A stretch of DNA of 64,000 bases from Segatella copri. GTDB lineage: Bacteria; Bacteroidota; Bacteroidia; Bacteroidales; Bacteroidaceae. The stretch spans positions 434,001 through 498,000 of the forward strand of contig NZ_JAPDVG010000001.1 in the NCBI RefSeq assembly GCF_026015625.1, written 5' to 3'. Below, in pieces: positions 33,507 to 42,584 of the stretch. Every line of letters begins with the position of its first letter. The stretch's first letter is position 1. Made by a program: the position numbers and the translations under genes. The notes below the pieces were generated by a model. That model saw only the letters and a program-made list of their open reading frames with translations, searched no databases and was not told the origin of the DNA.

Positions 33507-34865
33507 ATGAAAGCAGAAATTAAATCACAGAGAGTACGAAATATAATAGATGAACTCAAGGACCAGTATCTTGAGGAAGACAGATGTGTGCGTCCTTGGA
33601 TAATCGGTTTTTCTGGTGGTAAAGACTCTACCGTTCTGCTTACACTTACATGGCTAGCTTTAACCGAACTTAAAGATGAAGGGATAAAACTAAAGAGAAA
33701 TATTTATGTCGTTTGCAACGATACGATGGTGGAGAATCCTGTTATCGAAGAGTATGTTGTAAAGGTGTTGGATAAAATAAAGCGTGCTGCCAAAGAACAA
33801 CAACTTCCAATCTCTGTTGCAACGACAACTCCTGAGCTAGAAGATTCTTTTTGGTGTTGTGTTATAGGCAAAGGTTACCCTGTGCCTAATAATTCTTTCC
33901 GTTTTTGCACGGAAAAAATGAAAATAAAACCGACATCAAAGTTCATTACAGACCAAGTCGCTGCAGATGGAGAAGCAATCGTGTTAGTTGGTACTCGTTT
34001 ATCAGAGAGCCAACAGCGAGAGCGTTCCATCAAACGGCATGAGATAAAAGGACATAGACTTTCAAAGCATCCACTAAATCCAAATACCTTTACATATGCA
34101 CCAATCAAAGAATTGATGTTGGAAGAAGTGTGGTGGATAATAAACACAATACCATCTCCATGGGGATTTGATAACCAAATTTTGTTTCAAATCTACTTGG
34201 ATGCTTCGGCAGATGATTATGAATGCCCTACTGTTGTAACAGATGATAGTCATAGAAGTTGTGGACAAAGTCGTTTTGGATGCTGGATTTGTACAGTTGT
34301 AAAAGAAGACAAGTCTATGACATCTTTAATCAAAAACGGTATAGCATGGATGAAGCCATTGTTGGATTTTCGTGACAGCTTGGTAAACAATAGAAATGTC
34401 TCGGAATATCGTTGTGAAACTCGTAGAAATGGGCAACGTGCGGTGGATGAGACGGGGCACAATATGGGTAACTATACAATGGAGTATAGAATCCAGCTTC
34501 TGAGAGAATTGCTTACTGTGCAAAAAGATACGCAAGACCATCGGGCAAGTATTGACTTGATAACAAACCAAGAGTTGATTGCGATTCAAGTTATTTGGTA
34601 TCGAGATGGAAACTTTTCGACAACTGTAAATGATATATATAATGAGGTGTATGGGTATAACCTTCCAAATACTTCGATAGGATTGGGAGAAAGACTGTTG
34701 CTAGAAAAAGCTTGTCAGGAAAATCCTGCTCACTATAAATTGATACAGGAGTTGTTGGCATTGCAAAAAAGTAAAGTATTGCTAATGCGTAAATATGGTT
34801 TGTCTACAGATATGGAGGCACGCCTTACTTCATTTATAAAGGAGAACGAAAATGATCATAAGTAA
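33507..34865 (+). CDS. dndC: DNA phosphorothioation protein DndC (PAPS reductase-like sulfurtransferase)
   Basis: 452 aa. SGGKDS at residues 36-41 is the ATP-pyrophosphatase P-loop. Cys134 (FRFCTEKMK), Cys252, Cys259 and Cys262 (RSCGQSRFGCWICT) correspond to the cysteines that carry the Fe-S cluster in DndC. RLSESQQRERSIKRHE is typical of the family. With DndD and DndE, and sulfur supplied by DndA or a housekeeping IscS-type desulfurase, DndC replaces a non-bridging backbone oxygen with sulfur in DNA. No dndA or dndB gene occurs here. The gene overlaps dndD by 14 bases. Confidence 0.93.
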   Translation: MKAEIKSQRVRNIIDELKDQYLEEDRCVRPWIIGFSGGKDSTVLLTLTWLALTELKDEGIKLKRNIYVVCNDTMVENPVIEEYVVKVLDKIKRAAKEQQLPISVATTTPELEDSFWCCVIGKGYPVPNNSFRFCTEKMKIKPTSKFITDQVAADGEAIVLVGTRLSESQQRERSIKRHEIKGHRLSKHPLNPNTFTYAPIKELMLEEVWWIINTIPSPWGFDNQILFQIYLDASADDYECPTVVTDDSHRSCGQSRFGCWICTVVKEDKSMTSLIKNGIAWMKPLLDFRDSLVNNRNVSEYRCETRRNGQRAVDETGHNMGNYTMEYRIQLLRELLTVQKDTQDHRASIDLITNQELIAIQVIWYRDGNFSTTVNDIYNEVYGYNLPNTSIGLGERLLLEKACQENPAHYKLIQELLALQKSKVLLMRKYGLSTDMEARLTSFIKENENDHK

Positions 34866-36972
34866 AATAAGATTAAATAATTATAGGCTTTATCAAGGAG
34901 TAAACGAGATAGAGTTTAAAGCGAAGAATGGGAAAAATATTTACCTTATTTCTGGGGAAAATGGATTTGGTAAAACCACGTTTCTTCATTCTCTAATTTG
35001 GTGTCTTTATGGTCGTTTGATAACAGAGGTTGAGGCTGAGGTTCGTAAAGATATTGTTAAGACTGGCTATAAGGAATTCTTGAAAGGTAATTTTAATCAT
35101 GATGTTCGAGGCAAGTTTGAAGAACTTGATGCAAACGTTGTGGCGGAAATAAAAAAGCATGGATATACGACTGATACAGAGTATGTTCGTGAAATTTCAA
35201 CATATTCTGTTACTATTGATTTTGCAGAGGTCGTAATACCATCTTTGCCATGTACGTCTATTCGTATAGTTCGTTCATTCGATTATTTGCTTGAGTCAGA
35301 ATCTGTAGATATATTTATAGATGGGATTAAGAATGAGCTTACAAAAGAGATAGGCCCCGATGTCTTTATCAATGATTTTATCTTGAATAAAGACATCGCA
35401 CGTTTTTTCTTTTTTGATTCTGAGCAAATCGTTGCTTTGGCAGAGACTAGTACGACGACCGAGCGCCGTAGATTGGGATCTGCTTATAATGAGGTGCTTG
35501 GCGTTCGCAAGTATGAAGATTTGAAAAGGAATTTAGAGAATATGCGTCTTCGCTTTAGGAAAAAGTCTTCTGATGCGGCGAATAGAAATCGCCTTATGAC
35601 TTTGTTGGATGAAAAAAAACAGTTGCTGCAGACAATAGCGGATAATGGTAAATTGTCGGATAAGATAGAAGCAGAACTTCAAAATCTTCATAAGAAAAAT
35701 GAGGAGTTGCAGTTGCGCTTGATGAGAGAGGGAAATGGGGCTACTATTCAAGAAATCAAAAAGATAGAGGAAGTTATCGGACTGACCAAGAAGAAGAATG
35801 AAGAATATAAAAAGCAATTGAAGCAATTTATAGATTATGCTCCATTTGCCATGGCAGGAACTTTGTTTAAAGATACAAAGGTTGAGTTGGAGAAAGATTA
35901 TCTGCAAAATAAGGCTAATGTGAATTTGCTAAGTACCAATTCTATAGTTTCAGATATTACATCAGATTTATTGTTGATGGTTAATGGTATTTCTATGGAT
36001 GCAGATGTTTTGTTACAGCTCCAGCAGCAAATACAAAACATATTGTCAAAATATAGAAAAGAAGCTAGTGATGAACAGCCGTTGTTGACCATGAACGATG
36101 AGGATTATGAGGAGTTTATGGCTATTTATAGCTATGTAACAACAACTTATAAGATTGAGTTCGAACATTTGGCAGATGATTATAAGAAAAACAAGCTGAT
36201 TCTCGAAAGAAACTCTCGCCGATTGTCCAATATCCAGTCTAAAGAAAAGGATGAGTTGATAAAAGAGGTAAGAAAAGCTAAAAATGAAGTAGAAATCGAA
36301 ATACAGAATAAAGAGCAAGAAATAAGGCAATGTAAAGAAAGCTTTGGCGTCTTAACTCAAAAGATGGCTACTGCAACAAAGCAAATAAGTGAACTCAGTA
36401 AGGTTGTTAGCTTGGATGATAGCTCTGAAAGAAAGGATAAATTGGCAGAACAACTTATAAGAGAATTGTCTGCCTTTTTGGTTTCTTTGAAACAAGAGAA
36501 GAAATTTTCTTTGGAAAGACGAATCAAGGCTATTCTGAATAGTTTGATGCATAAGGAAGACTTTATAGGAAAGGTTGAAGTGCAGATAGAGGGCGATGAT
36601 ATGGACATTAGTCTTTTTTCTGTAGAAGGTGTTGAGATTCACAAAGATTCGTTGTCAAAAGGTGAACAGCAGCTTTATGCCACTTCTATATTGCAGGCTT
36701 TGGTTGATGAGAGCGGGATACAATTTCCTGTGTTCATAGACAGTCCTTTGCAGAAGTTTGACAAGAGTCATGCTTCAAAAATAATAACGGAATTCTATCC
36801 TCAAATATCTAAGCAGGTGATATTGTTCCCATTACTGTACAAGGAACTGACTGCGGAAGAATATGAGGTAATGAAGCCATTGGTTAACTCTACCTATTTG
36901 ATAAAAAATGATACAATTCATTCTTATTTAGAGGAAGTAAGTATTGATAGTTTTATAGAGGAGGCATCATAA
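34852..36972 (+). CDS. dndD: DNA phosphorothioation ATPase DndD
   Basis: 706 aa SMC/Rad50-like ATPase. The Walker A GENGFGKT is at residues 35-42. A long coiled-coil region (about 210-560) leads to the ABC signature LSKGEQQLYA and a Walker B-like VFIDSPLQKFD near the C-terminus. The N-terminal ISKIRLNNYRLYQGVNEIEF is characteristic of DndD. It probably provides nicking or conformational energy for sulfur insertion. Overlaps with dndC and with dndE (TAATG) show tight translational coupling. Confidence 0.92.
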   Translation: MIISKIRLNNYRLYQGVNEIEFKAKNGKNIYLISGENGFGKTTFLHSLIWCLYGRLITEVEAEVRKDIVKTGYKEFLKGNFNHDVRGKFEELDANVVAEIKKHGYTTDTEYVREISTYSVTIDFAEVVIPSLPCTSIRIVRSFDYLLESESVDIFIDGIKNELTKEIGPDVFINDFILNKDIARFFFFDSEQIVALAETSTTTERRRLGSAYNEVLGVRKYEDLKRNLENMRLRFRKKSSDAANRNRLMTLLDEKKQLLQTIADNGKLSDKIEAELQNLHKKNEELQLRLMREGNGATIQEIKKIEEVIGLTKKKNEEYKKQLKQFIDYAPFAMAGTLFKDTKVELEKDYLQNKANVNLLSTNSIVSDITSDLLLMVNGISMDADVLLQLQQQIQNILSKYRKEASDEQPLLTMNDEDYEEFMAIYSYVTTTYKIEFEHLADDYKKNKLILERNSRRLSNIQSKEKDELIKEVRKAKNEVEIEIQNKEQEIRQCKESFGVLTQKMATATKQISELSKVVSLDDSSERKDKLAEQLIRELSAFLVSLKQEKKFSLERRIKAILNSLMHKEDFIGKVEVQIEGDDMDISLFSVEGVEIHKDSLSKGEQQLYATSILQALVDESGIQFPVFIDSPLQKFDKSHASKIITEFYPQISKQVILFPLLYKELTAEEYEVMKPLVNSTYLIKNDTIHSYLEEVSIDSFIEEAS

Positions 36973-37367
36973 TGTTCAATCAGATAAAAACAAGTGCAAA
37001 AAACAAAGAAGTGGTAACTGTATTGACTCGCAAGTTCGGGCTGGGTGCGGAGAATGTTATAGCAAGAATAGCTATTGTATATTCTTTGCAGAAGGGGACA
37101 CGTTTTCTTCCAACAGATACAAAGGATTCTGGAGGTAAGGAATATTCTAAGAGCGTGTTGTTTGGAAATATGTATCCCATGTATGCCGCTTTGATGTGTA
37201 AATATTACCAAATACGTATGTCGGATAAGGACTTGCCACACTATTTCAAACTGCATTTGGATGACGGCTTGGAAAAAATCATGCAGGATGTTAAGGACAA
37301 TCCTAATCTTGTGGGTTATGATTATTTGTTTGATAAAATTCATCTTGGATTGGAAGCAATATGCTAA
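36972..37367 (+). CDS. dndE: DNA phosphorothioation protein DndE
   Basis: 131 aa, basic. FNQIKTSAKNKEVVTVLTRK and LGAENVIARIAIVYSLQKG match the small DndE family, which binds DNA as a tetramer and completes the DndCDE modification complex. GKEYSKSVLFGN and PHYFKLHLDDGLE are further family positions. It overlaps the next gene by 7 bases. Confidence 0.9.
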   Translation: MFNQIKTSAKNKEVVTVLTRKFGLGAENVIARIAIVYSLQKGTRFLPTDTKDSGGKEYSKSVLFGNMYPMYAALMCKYYQIRMSDKDLPHYFKLHLDDGLEKIMQDVKDNPNLVGYDYLFDKIHLGLEAIC

Positions 37368-40180
37368 AGGCGCATAACATATCATTTTTGAGATTATTGA
37401 CTGTGGGTTACATATCCTCTGAGACTTACCATGCAGTAAAAGAATATGGTACAATAGGTAATTTTCCGATAGAAAATTTGGATACTTTTCCTGAAGAGTG
37501 TCAATATGAAATTAAGAAACTATTTCTTGATGAGGAGATTGCTTTGACGATAGCTCTTTTGGAAGAAGCTGATAGAGATTTGGAAGAAAACAAAGGTGTT
37601 GTCATGCAGGTACTGAATGATGTCGTAGCATTGATGAATGCGAATGCTTTCATCGTCCAATTGGGGAAAAAGCGATTTATTACTGATTATGCTTTTTGTT
37701 CACGAGAAATGCTGAGGGAAAGTTATGCAGTCTCAATTCATAACTATACTGATGTGGTGCGCTTTGTGAATCGTTTTAGACTGGCATATCAAGCAAGACT
37801 TGTAAACCAAGATGATGTTGCATTCGTTGATAGTTGTTCTGCAAATGAAGTGGATGGTAATCAAGGTACAGAAGGGGGAACAGGCTTTGTGGGCAAAGAC
37901 CGAATTGTTATTGAAAGTAATGCCTTGTCAGAACAAAATAAAGAACTTAGTTATGGAAAATATATTCAATTTTTGTATAGTTTGAATAAGGAGCAATTTG
38001 TTCCTTATGAAGCATTTATAATGTCGCAAGAGTTTAGCTCAAGGACCATAAATTGCATTCGTAATATTGGCATTCGTAATTTTTATGTAAATTATTTGTT
38101 TGCTTCACAAGTAAAATTGCTGACTATAAGAAATTTTGGAAAGAAGTCTTATTTTGAACTAGAAAATGTAAAGCAAAGCTTGATAGATTATGTGATTAGG
38201 TCTTGTCAAGATTCTCAGATTGTAAAAGCCTGTGAAATAGAAGAGAAAAATGTCCAAAAAGTAAAAAAACATACATTGAAAGAAATTGCTGGTGAGGATA
38301 AATATCAACTGATTGTAGCAAAATATGATGAACTTCTACAAACTTCTTCATTAAGCGTACGTGCAAGGAATGGAATCTGCAGTTATGAAGGTGATTTCAT
38401 AGAAGACTTTATGCATTCTCATAAGGATATAAAGCACTTGAGTAAGATAGGTCGAAAGACGGCAGGTGAAATACAGGACTTCGTAGATGGATTTCAATCA
38501 TATATAGATGAAATAATAGGACATGACTTTTCTGAAGAAGAAAAAAGTTTGTTGTTGATGAAGTCCAAATATGGTAATTTTGTAGATGAGTATGCTTGTG
38601 ATTTTTATTCAGAAAGAGGGTCACTTCCGATGTTTCATATAGTAGAAAATATACTAAAAGAAGAGCTGAAATATAATAATAAAATTCAATTCTTGAATTA
38701 TCTTATGCCTATGTTAAAAGGGGGAATACCGTTGACATTGGAACAAATTGCTGAGAAGTGTAATTTGACTCGTGAACGAGTTCGCCAAATATGTACAAAG
38801 GGAATTGGGTATATGTATAGAGAAATAAAACCCAAAAAGTGTGATAATTTGTATTACTATAAGGTTGTGTCCCAGACAGAAGATTGGGCTTATCTTACGG
38901 ATAAATTTAAAAATGAAGTTGTTATAAAATCAAGCTCCGTAGAAGAAATGTTGAAACAAGAGAATTGTAATCTTACAGTTTCTATAGGCTTGTTGATAAT
39001 GTTGAGAATCTTTGATGGACAGTATTGTGTCGTTGGTAATAGACCATACGATATGAATACTCGATCTAAGTCTTCTTGGAATAATAGCTTTGTGGTAAAA
39101 AAAGAGTTAGTTGAGGCTTTTGACTTTGATGATATGCGTTGTACCTTGGAACGTTATTTCGAGGAACATGATGCCGAAGAACAAATATGTCAAACTGCCG
39201 AAGAGCTTTTGCTGGATTTCTTTATGTCATCTTGGAATATGTTTGAAAGTTCTGAAGTTGAAGCGGTCGGTACTGTTGTTTCTGAAATTCTGATGCGGGA
39301 ATATGGACTGATTCCAGATGAAGAGCTTCATTTTTTGATACAGGGACATAAAACCTTGACGGCGGCAGATGTGTTGTTTCGTGTTTTAACAGAAAAGTAT
39401 GAACCAATGACAGTGGATGAGCTGTATGACATCTTGCAAACCAAATACTCTTTTAAGTATAAATCCCCAGCAAGTATACGAGGAATTGTGAACTCCGATG
39501 CTCGCTTATGTATGGTTGGTGTGGATAATCTGGTGGCATTAACTGAATGGGAACATATAAAACTCGGAAGTGTGCGTGAAATAATAGTACAATTTTTAGA
39601 AAAATTTGACGAGCCTAAGCCAGTGCATGACATAGTTGGGTATGTGTTGCGTTATCGAGATACAACAGAGAATAGTATTCGTTCAACGATGTATAGCGGT
39701 TCTCAGTTTCGACAATTTGATAATGGGTATTTTGGATTGGCAGATAAATCTTATCCCGATGAACATCTTTATGCGCAGTCTATTGAATTTAAAGAGCGGG
39801 TTAAAGAGATGGAATGTTTCTTGATACAGAAAAAGCATTTTCCATTTGCTTCATCAGAAGACAATTCTGAGATAAATCTACGCCAATGGTGGCTTCGGAA
39901 TAAGAGCAGTGATTCTCTAAATGATGTTCAGCAAAATGAAATCAAGAGAATTCAAGATTCTTACTGGTATTTGCCAACAGACAAGAGGGAAGTAAGGTGG
40001 TTTTCCTCCTTTAATCAGTATCGAGAGTTTGTGCAGGAGCATGACAGAAGACCATCTTGCTATATTGAACGAGAAAAGTCTTTGTCAGAATGGTTTGCTA
40101 AGGCTCAAAAACAGTTTGTTGATGGTGAACTATCAGAAAATGAAGAAAAAGTGTATTTATATTTATGTAAAATTTTATAG
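37361..40180 (+). CDS. 939-aa protein with alphaCTD-like, sigma-4-like and HARE-HTH-like modules
   Basis: No single known family. Visible modules: an alphaCTD/helix-hairpin-helix-like segment (about 225-275, IRNIGIRN and LLTIRNFGKKSYFELE); a second HhH-like segment (about 350-380, IKHLSKIGRKTAGEIQ); a sigma region 4-like HTH with LTRERVRQI at 469-477; and two winged-helix segments of HARE-HTH type (about 690-750, MTVDELYDILQTKYSFK; and 755-815, VHDIVGYVLRYRDTTENSIR). A Trp-rich C-terminus (RQWWLRNKSS) follows. The gene lies inside the dnd operon, overlapping dndE and 2 bp from the helicase gene. HARE-HTH domains are known from RNA polymerase delta subunits and have been proposed to read DNA modification, so a role in sensing phosphorothioate DNA is my inference. 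The domain limits are approximate. Confidence 0.75.
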   Translation: MLKAHNISFLRLLTVGYISSETYHAVKEYGTIGNFPIENLDTFPEECQYEIKKLFLDEEIALTIALLEEADRDLEENKGVVMQVLNDVVALMNANAFIVQLGKKRFITDYAFCSREMLRESYAVSIHNYTDVVRFVNRFRLAYQARLVNQDDVAFVDSCSANEVDGNQGTEGGTGFVGKDRIVIESNALSEQNKELSYGKYIQFLYSLNKEQFVPYEAFIMSQEFSSRTINCIRNIGIRNFYVNYLFASQVKLLTIRNFGKKSYFELENVKQSLIDYVIRSCQDSQIVKACEIEEKNVQKVKKHTLKEIAGEDKYQLIVAKYDELLQTSSLSVRARNGICSYEGDFIEDFMHSHKDIKHLSKIGRKTAGEIQDFVDGFQSYIDEIIGHDFSEEEKSLLLMKSKYGNFVDEYACDFYSERGSLPMFHIVENILKEELKYNNKIQFLNYLMPMLKGGIPLTLEQIAEKCNLTRERVRQICTKGIGYMYREIKPKKCDNLYYYKVVSQTEDWAYLTDKFKNEVVIKSSSVEEMLKQENCNLTVSIGLLIMLRIFDGQYCVVGNRPYDMNTRSKSSWNNSFVVKKELVEAFDFDDMRCTLERYFEEHDAEEQICQTAEELLLDFFMSSWNMFESSEVEAVGTVVSEILMREYGLIPDEELHFLIQGHKTLTAADVLFRVLTEKYEPMTVDELYDILQTKYSFKYKSPASIRGIVNSDARLCMVGVDNLVALTEWEHIKLGSVREIIVQFLEKFDEPKPVHDIVGYVLRYRDTTENSIRSTMYSGSQFRQFDNGYFGLADKSYPDEHLYAQSIEFKERVKEMECFLIQKKHFPFASSEDNSEINLRQWWLRNKSSDSLNDVQQNEIKRIQDSYWYLPTDKREVRWFSSFNQYREFVQEHDRRPSCYIEREKSLSEWFAKAQKQFVDGELSENEEKVYLYLCKIL

Positions 40181-40182
40181 TT

Positions 40183-42357
40183 ATGCTGGCAGATAAGATA
40201 TTTCATTATAGCTATTCACAAATAGATGAGCATAAACCTGCGGAGTTTTGCTCGCTTGCGTTGAAGAATAGTTTGAGGTTAGACTTGGGGTTGGGCTATT
40301 TTAGCTCAGCAAGTTTTCATGTGTTGGCAAATGGTATGGCACAATTCATCGTTAATGGTGGAAAGATGAACCTCTATATTAACCAGTATATGTCTGAGGA
40401 GGACTATGGACTTTTTAAGGGAAAGTATGATGACTATTTTGACAAAAGGTTGGCTAGCTCTTTATTGGAAATGCAGAAGACTTTTAGTCAGAGAGATGAG
40501 CATTTCTTCCAATGCCTTGCATATCTGATTCAATCTCAGAGAATTAATGTCAAAGTCATAGTTTTTGTCAAAGGTGGCTTGCCACATGAAAAGTATGGAA
40601 TATTTACAGATGAATATGGAAATAAGATCTATTTTTGTGGTTCGATGAATATGACCGCCAATGCCTTGCTGGATAATTTAGAGACGATAGAGTGTACTTG
40701 CTCCTGGATGGGAAAGGATAGTATGGATAAGGTTGACAATATGGAGGCGCATTTCTTAAAAGTGTGGAATGGAAACTGCGAGAATGTCCATGTATATGAA
40801 GCAAAGGAATTTTGTAATGAGATTGTTTGCACATACTCAGGAAAGGATCCAGAACAACTATTAAAGAGAGAAAAGGAATTTGTCGATGCTTGGCAAAGAG
40901 AGAATGCTGTTAGGACAACAAAAGTTCCGCATTTCCCAATAAAATACAAAGAAGGAGCAAGACCTTATCAAGAAGAAGCTTATCAAGCCTGGATAACTAA
41001 TGGCAAAAAAGGTATATTTGCTATGGCGACAGGTACAGGAAAAACGGTAACTTCCTTGAATTGTGCTTTACATGAATATCAAGTAGATGGCTATTATCAT
41101 TTGTTGATATTAGTGCCAACTCTTGACCTCGTAGAACAATGGAAGGAAGAGTTGAAGGCTTTCGGCTTTAGAAAGATACTGGGTATATCTTCTTTAAATG
41201 CTTCATGGAGAAAGGAAATGTTGGAAAATGTTCGCAAAATTCAAAGAGGTGGACATGTTGATTTTTGTATAGTATCGACTTATGATTCTTTTGTGAACAG
41301 GGATTTCCAGTCCATGTTGTCAAAAATGTCCGATACAATGCTATTGATAGCAGACGAGGCTCATAATATTGGTGGTAGAAGAGTTAAAGCTTGTTTTAAG
41401 GAATTAACGATAACAAAGCGCATAGCTCTTTCTGCTACTCCTGAGCGTATTTATGATGAGGATGGTACAAGACAAATTGCTAATTTTTTTGCTGATGAAC
41501 GTCCTTATGTTTTCTCGTTTCCAATGAGCAAGGCTATTGCTGAGGAAAGATTATGTAAGTATTACTATTTTCCACATATAGTCTATCTTAATGATGACGA
41601 GATGGCTCTTTATTCTATGATAACTCGTAAGTTGGCATTGCTATGGGACTCAGAGAAATGCCTGTTTAAAAATAAACAGGAAGCAGAAAAGTTGTTGATG
41701 AATAGAAAACGAATCATCCATAAATGCCAAGATAAGATAAGGGTGTTTCGTGAGATACTTCAAGAGATTGGTGAAGAAAAACTAAGATATGCATTTGTGT
41801 ATGCTCCTCAGGGAAACTATGAACATAGTGATTCTGAGGAAGAATATGAAAATATAAGTTTTATTCAGAAATTACTTGATGAGACAAAAGCATTATATCC
41901 CAATAAGCGTTGTAATACATTTATCGGGACTGATAGTAAAGATAAAAGGGCAACGCTGCTAAAGGCGTTTGGACAAGGAACGATAGATGTGTTGTTTGCT
42001 ATGAAGTGTTTGGACGAAGGGGTTGATGTGCCACGTGCAGAATGTGGGATCTTTACATCGAGTACAGGAAATCCAAGGGAGTTTATCCAAAGACGAGGAA
42101 GGCTGTTGAGAACTCATGCCGAGAAAACTTTCAGCTACATTTATGATATGGTGGTTATTCCATCTACCGTAAATCGGGTAGAATGTAATTCGAGTATGGA
42201 GCGAAATCAAGTGAAAGCAGAACTCAAACGAGTGGCATATTTCGCTTCGTTGGCAATAAACTGCTATGCTAATAATGGAGCTTATGAGGTGCTGAGTAAT
42301 GTGGCGCAACATTTTGGTATAGTTTGGAGTGAATTGTTTGAAGATGTTGAACAATAA
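40183..42357 (+). CDS. PLD-nuclease/SF2 helicase, phosphorothioation-associated restriction-type enzyme
   Basis: 724 aa. The N-terminal half holds a phospholipase-D-type motif, HEKYG (His135, Lys137) and GSMNMTANAL (about 153-162), typical of PLD nucleases. The SF2 helicase follows: Walker A ATGTGKT at 282-288, DEAH at 391-394, SATPERI, then CLDEGVDVPRAECG and QRRGRLLRTH of the second RecA lobe. This architecture fits the family annotated as DNA phosphorothioation system restriction enzyme (DEAD/DEAH type). It probably translocates on and cuts DNA lacking the modification. Domain order and neighbours support the role; specificity is unknown. Confidence 0.85.
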   Translation: MLADKIFHYSYSQIDEHKPAEFCSLALKNSLRLDLGLGYFSSASFHVLANGMAQFIVNGGKMNLYINQYMSEEDYGLFKGKYDDYFDKRLASSLLEMQKTFSQRDEHFFQCLAYLIQSQRINVKVIVFVKGGLPHEKYGIFTDEYGNKIYFCGSMNMTANALLDNLETIECTCSWMGKDSMDKVDNMEAHFLKVWNGNCENVHVYEAKEFCNEIVCTYSGKDPEQLLKREKEFVDAWQRENAVRTTKVPHFPIKYKEGARPYQEEAYQAWITNGKKGIFAMATGTGKTVTSLNCALHEYQVDGYYHLLILVPTLDLVEQWKEELKAFGFRKILGISSLNASWRKEMLENVRKIQRGGHVDFCIVSTYDSFVNRDFQSMLSKMSDTMLLIADEAHNIGGRRVKACFKELTITKRIALSATPERIYDEDGTRQIANFFADERPYVFSFPMSKAIAEERLCKYYYFPHIVYLNDDEMALYSMITRKLALLWDSEKCLFKNKQEAEKLLMNRKRIIHKCQDKIRVFREILQEIGEEKLRYAFVYAPQGNYEHSDSEEEYENISFIQKLLDETKALYPNKRCNTFIGTDSKDKRATLLKAFGQGTIDVLFAMKCLDEGVDVPRAECGIFTSSTGNPREFIQRRGRLLRTHAEKTFSYIYDMVVIPSTVNRVECNSSMERNQVKAELKRVAYFASLAINCYANNGAYEVLSNVAQHFGIVWSELFEDVEQ

Positions 42358-42369
42358 AATATAATCATT

Positions 42370-42582
42370 ATGAATGGAAAAGATATTTTTTATGAAATCA
42401 TGAAATCTCCTGGAATGAGAAAATTGTTGGGAGAGTCAGGGAACAACTTTCTTGATATGGATAGCGAAGAAGTTAATCATAAAAAGGAAGTTGCTGTTGT
42501 GCGTGCGATTATCGAAGGACAAGTAAGACACACGTCTGATGATAATATATTTAAGAACATTAAAAAGTTGTATGACTTATAA
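42370..42582 (+). CDS. Small hypothetical protein of the dnd operon
   Basis: 70 aa, charged, no known domain. MNGKDIFYEIMKSPGMRKLL and AIIEGQVRHTSDDN suggest a helical protein. It lies 12 bp after the helicase and 2 bp before the ATPase gene, so it is translated with them. Small partner proteins of this type occur in several DNA-modification operons. No further function can be stated. Confidence 0.7.
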   Translation: MNGKDIFYEIMKSPGMRKLLGESGNNFLDMDSEEVNHKKEVAVVRAIIEGQVRHTSDDNIFKNIKKLYDL

Positions 42583-42584
42583 TT

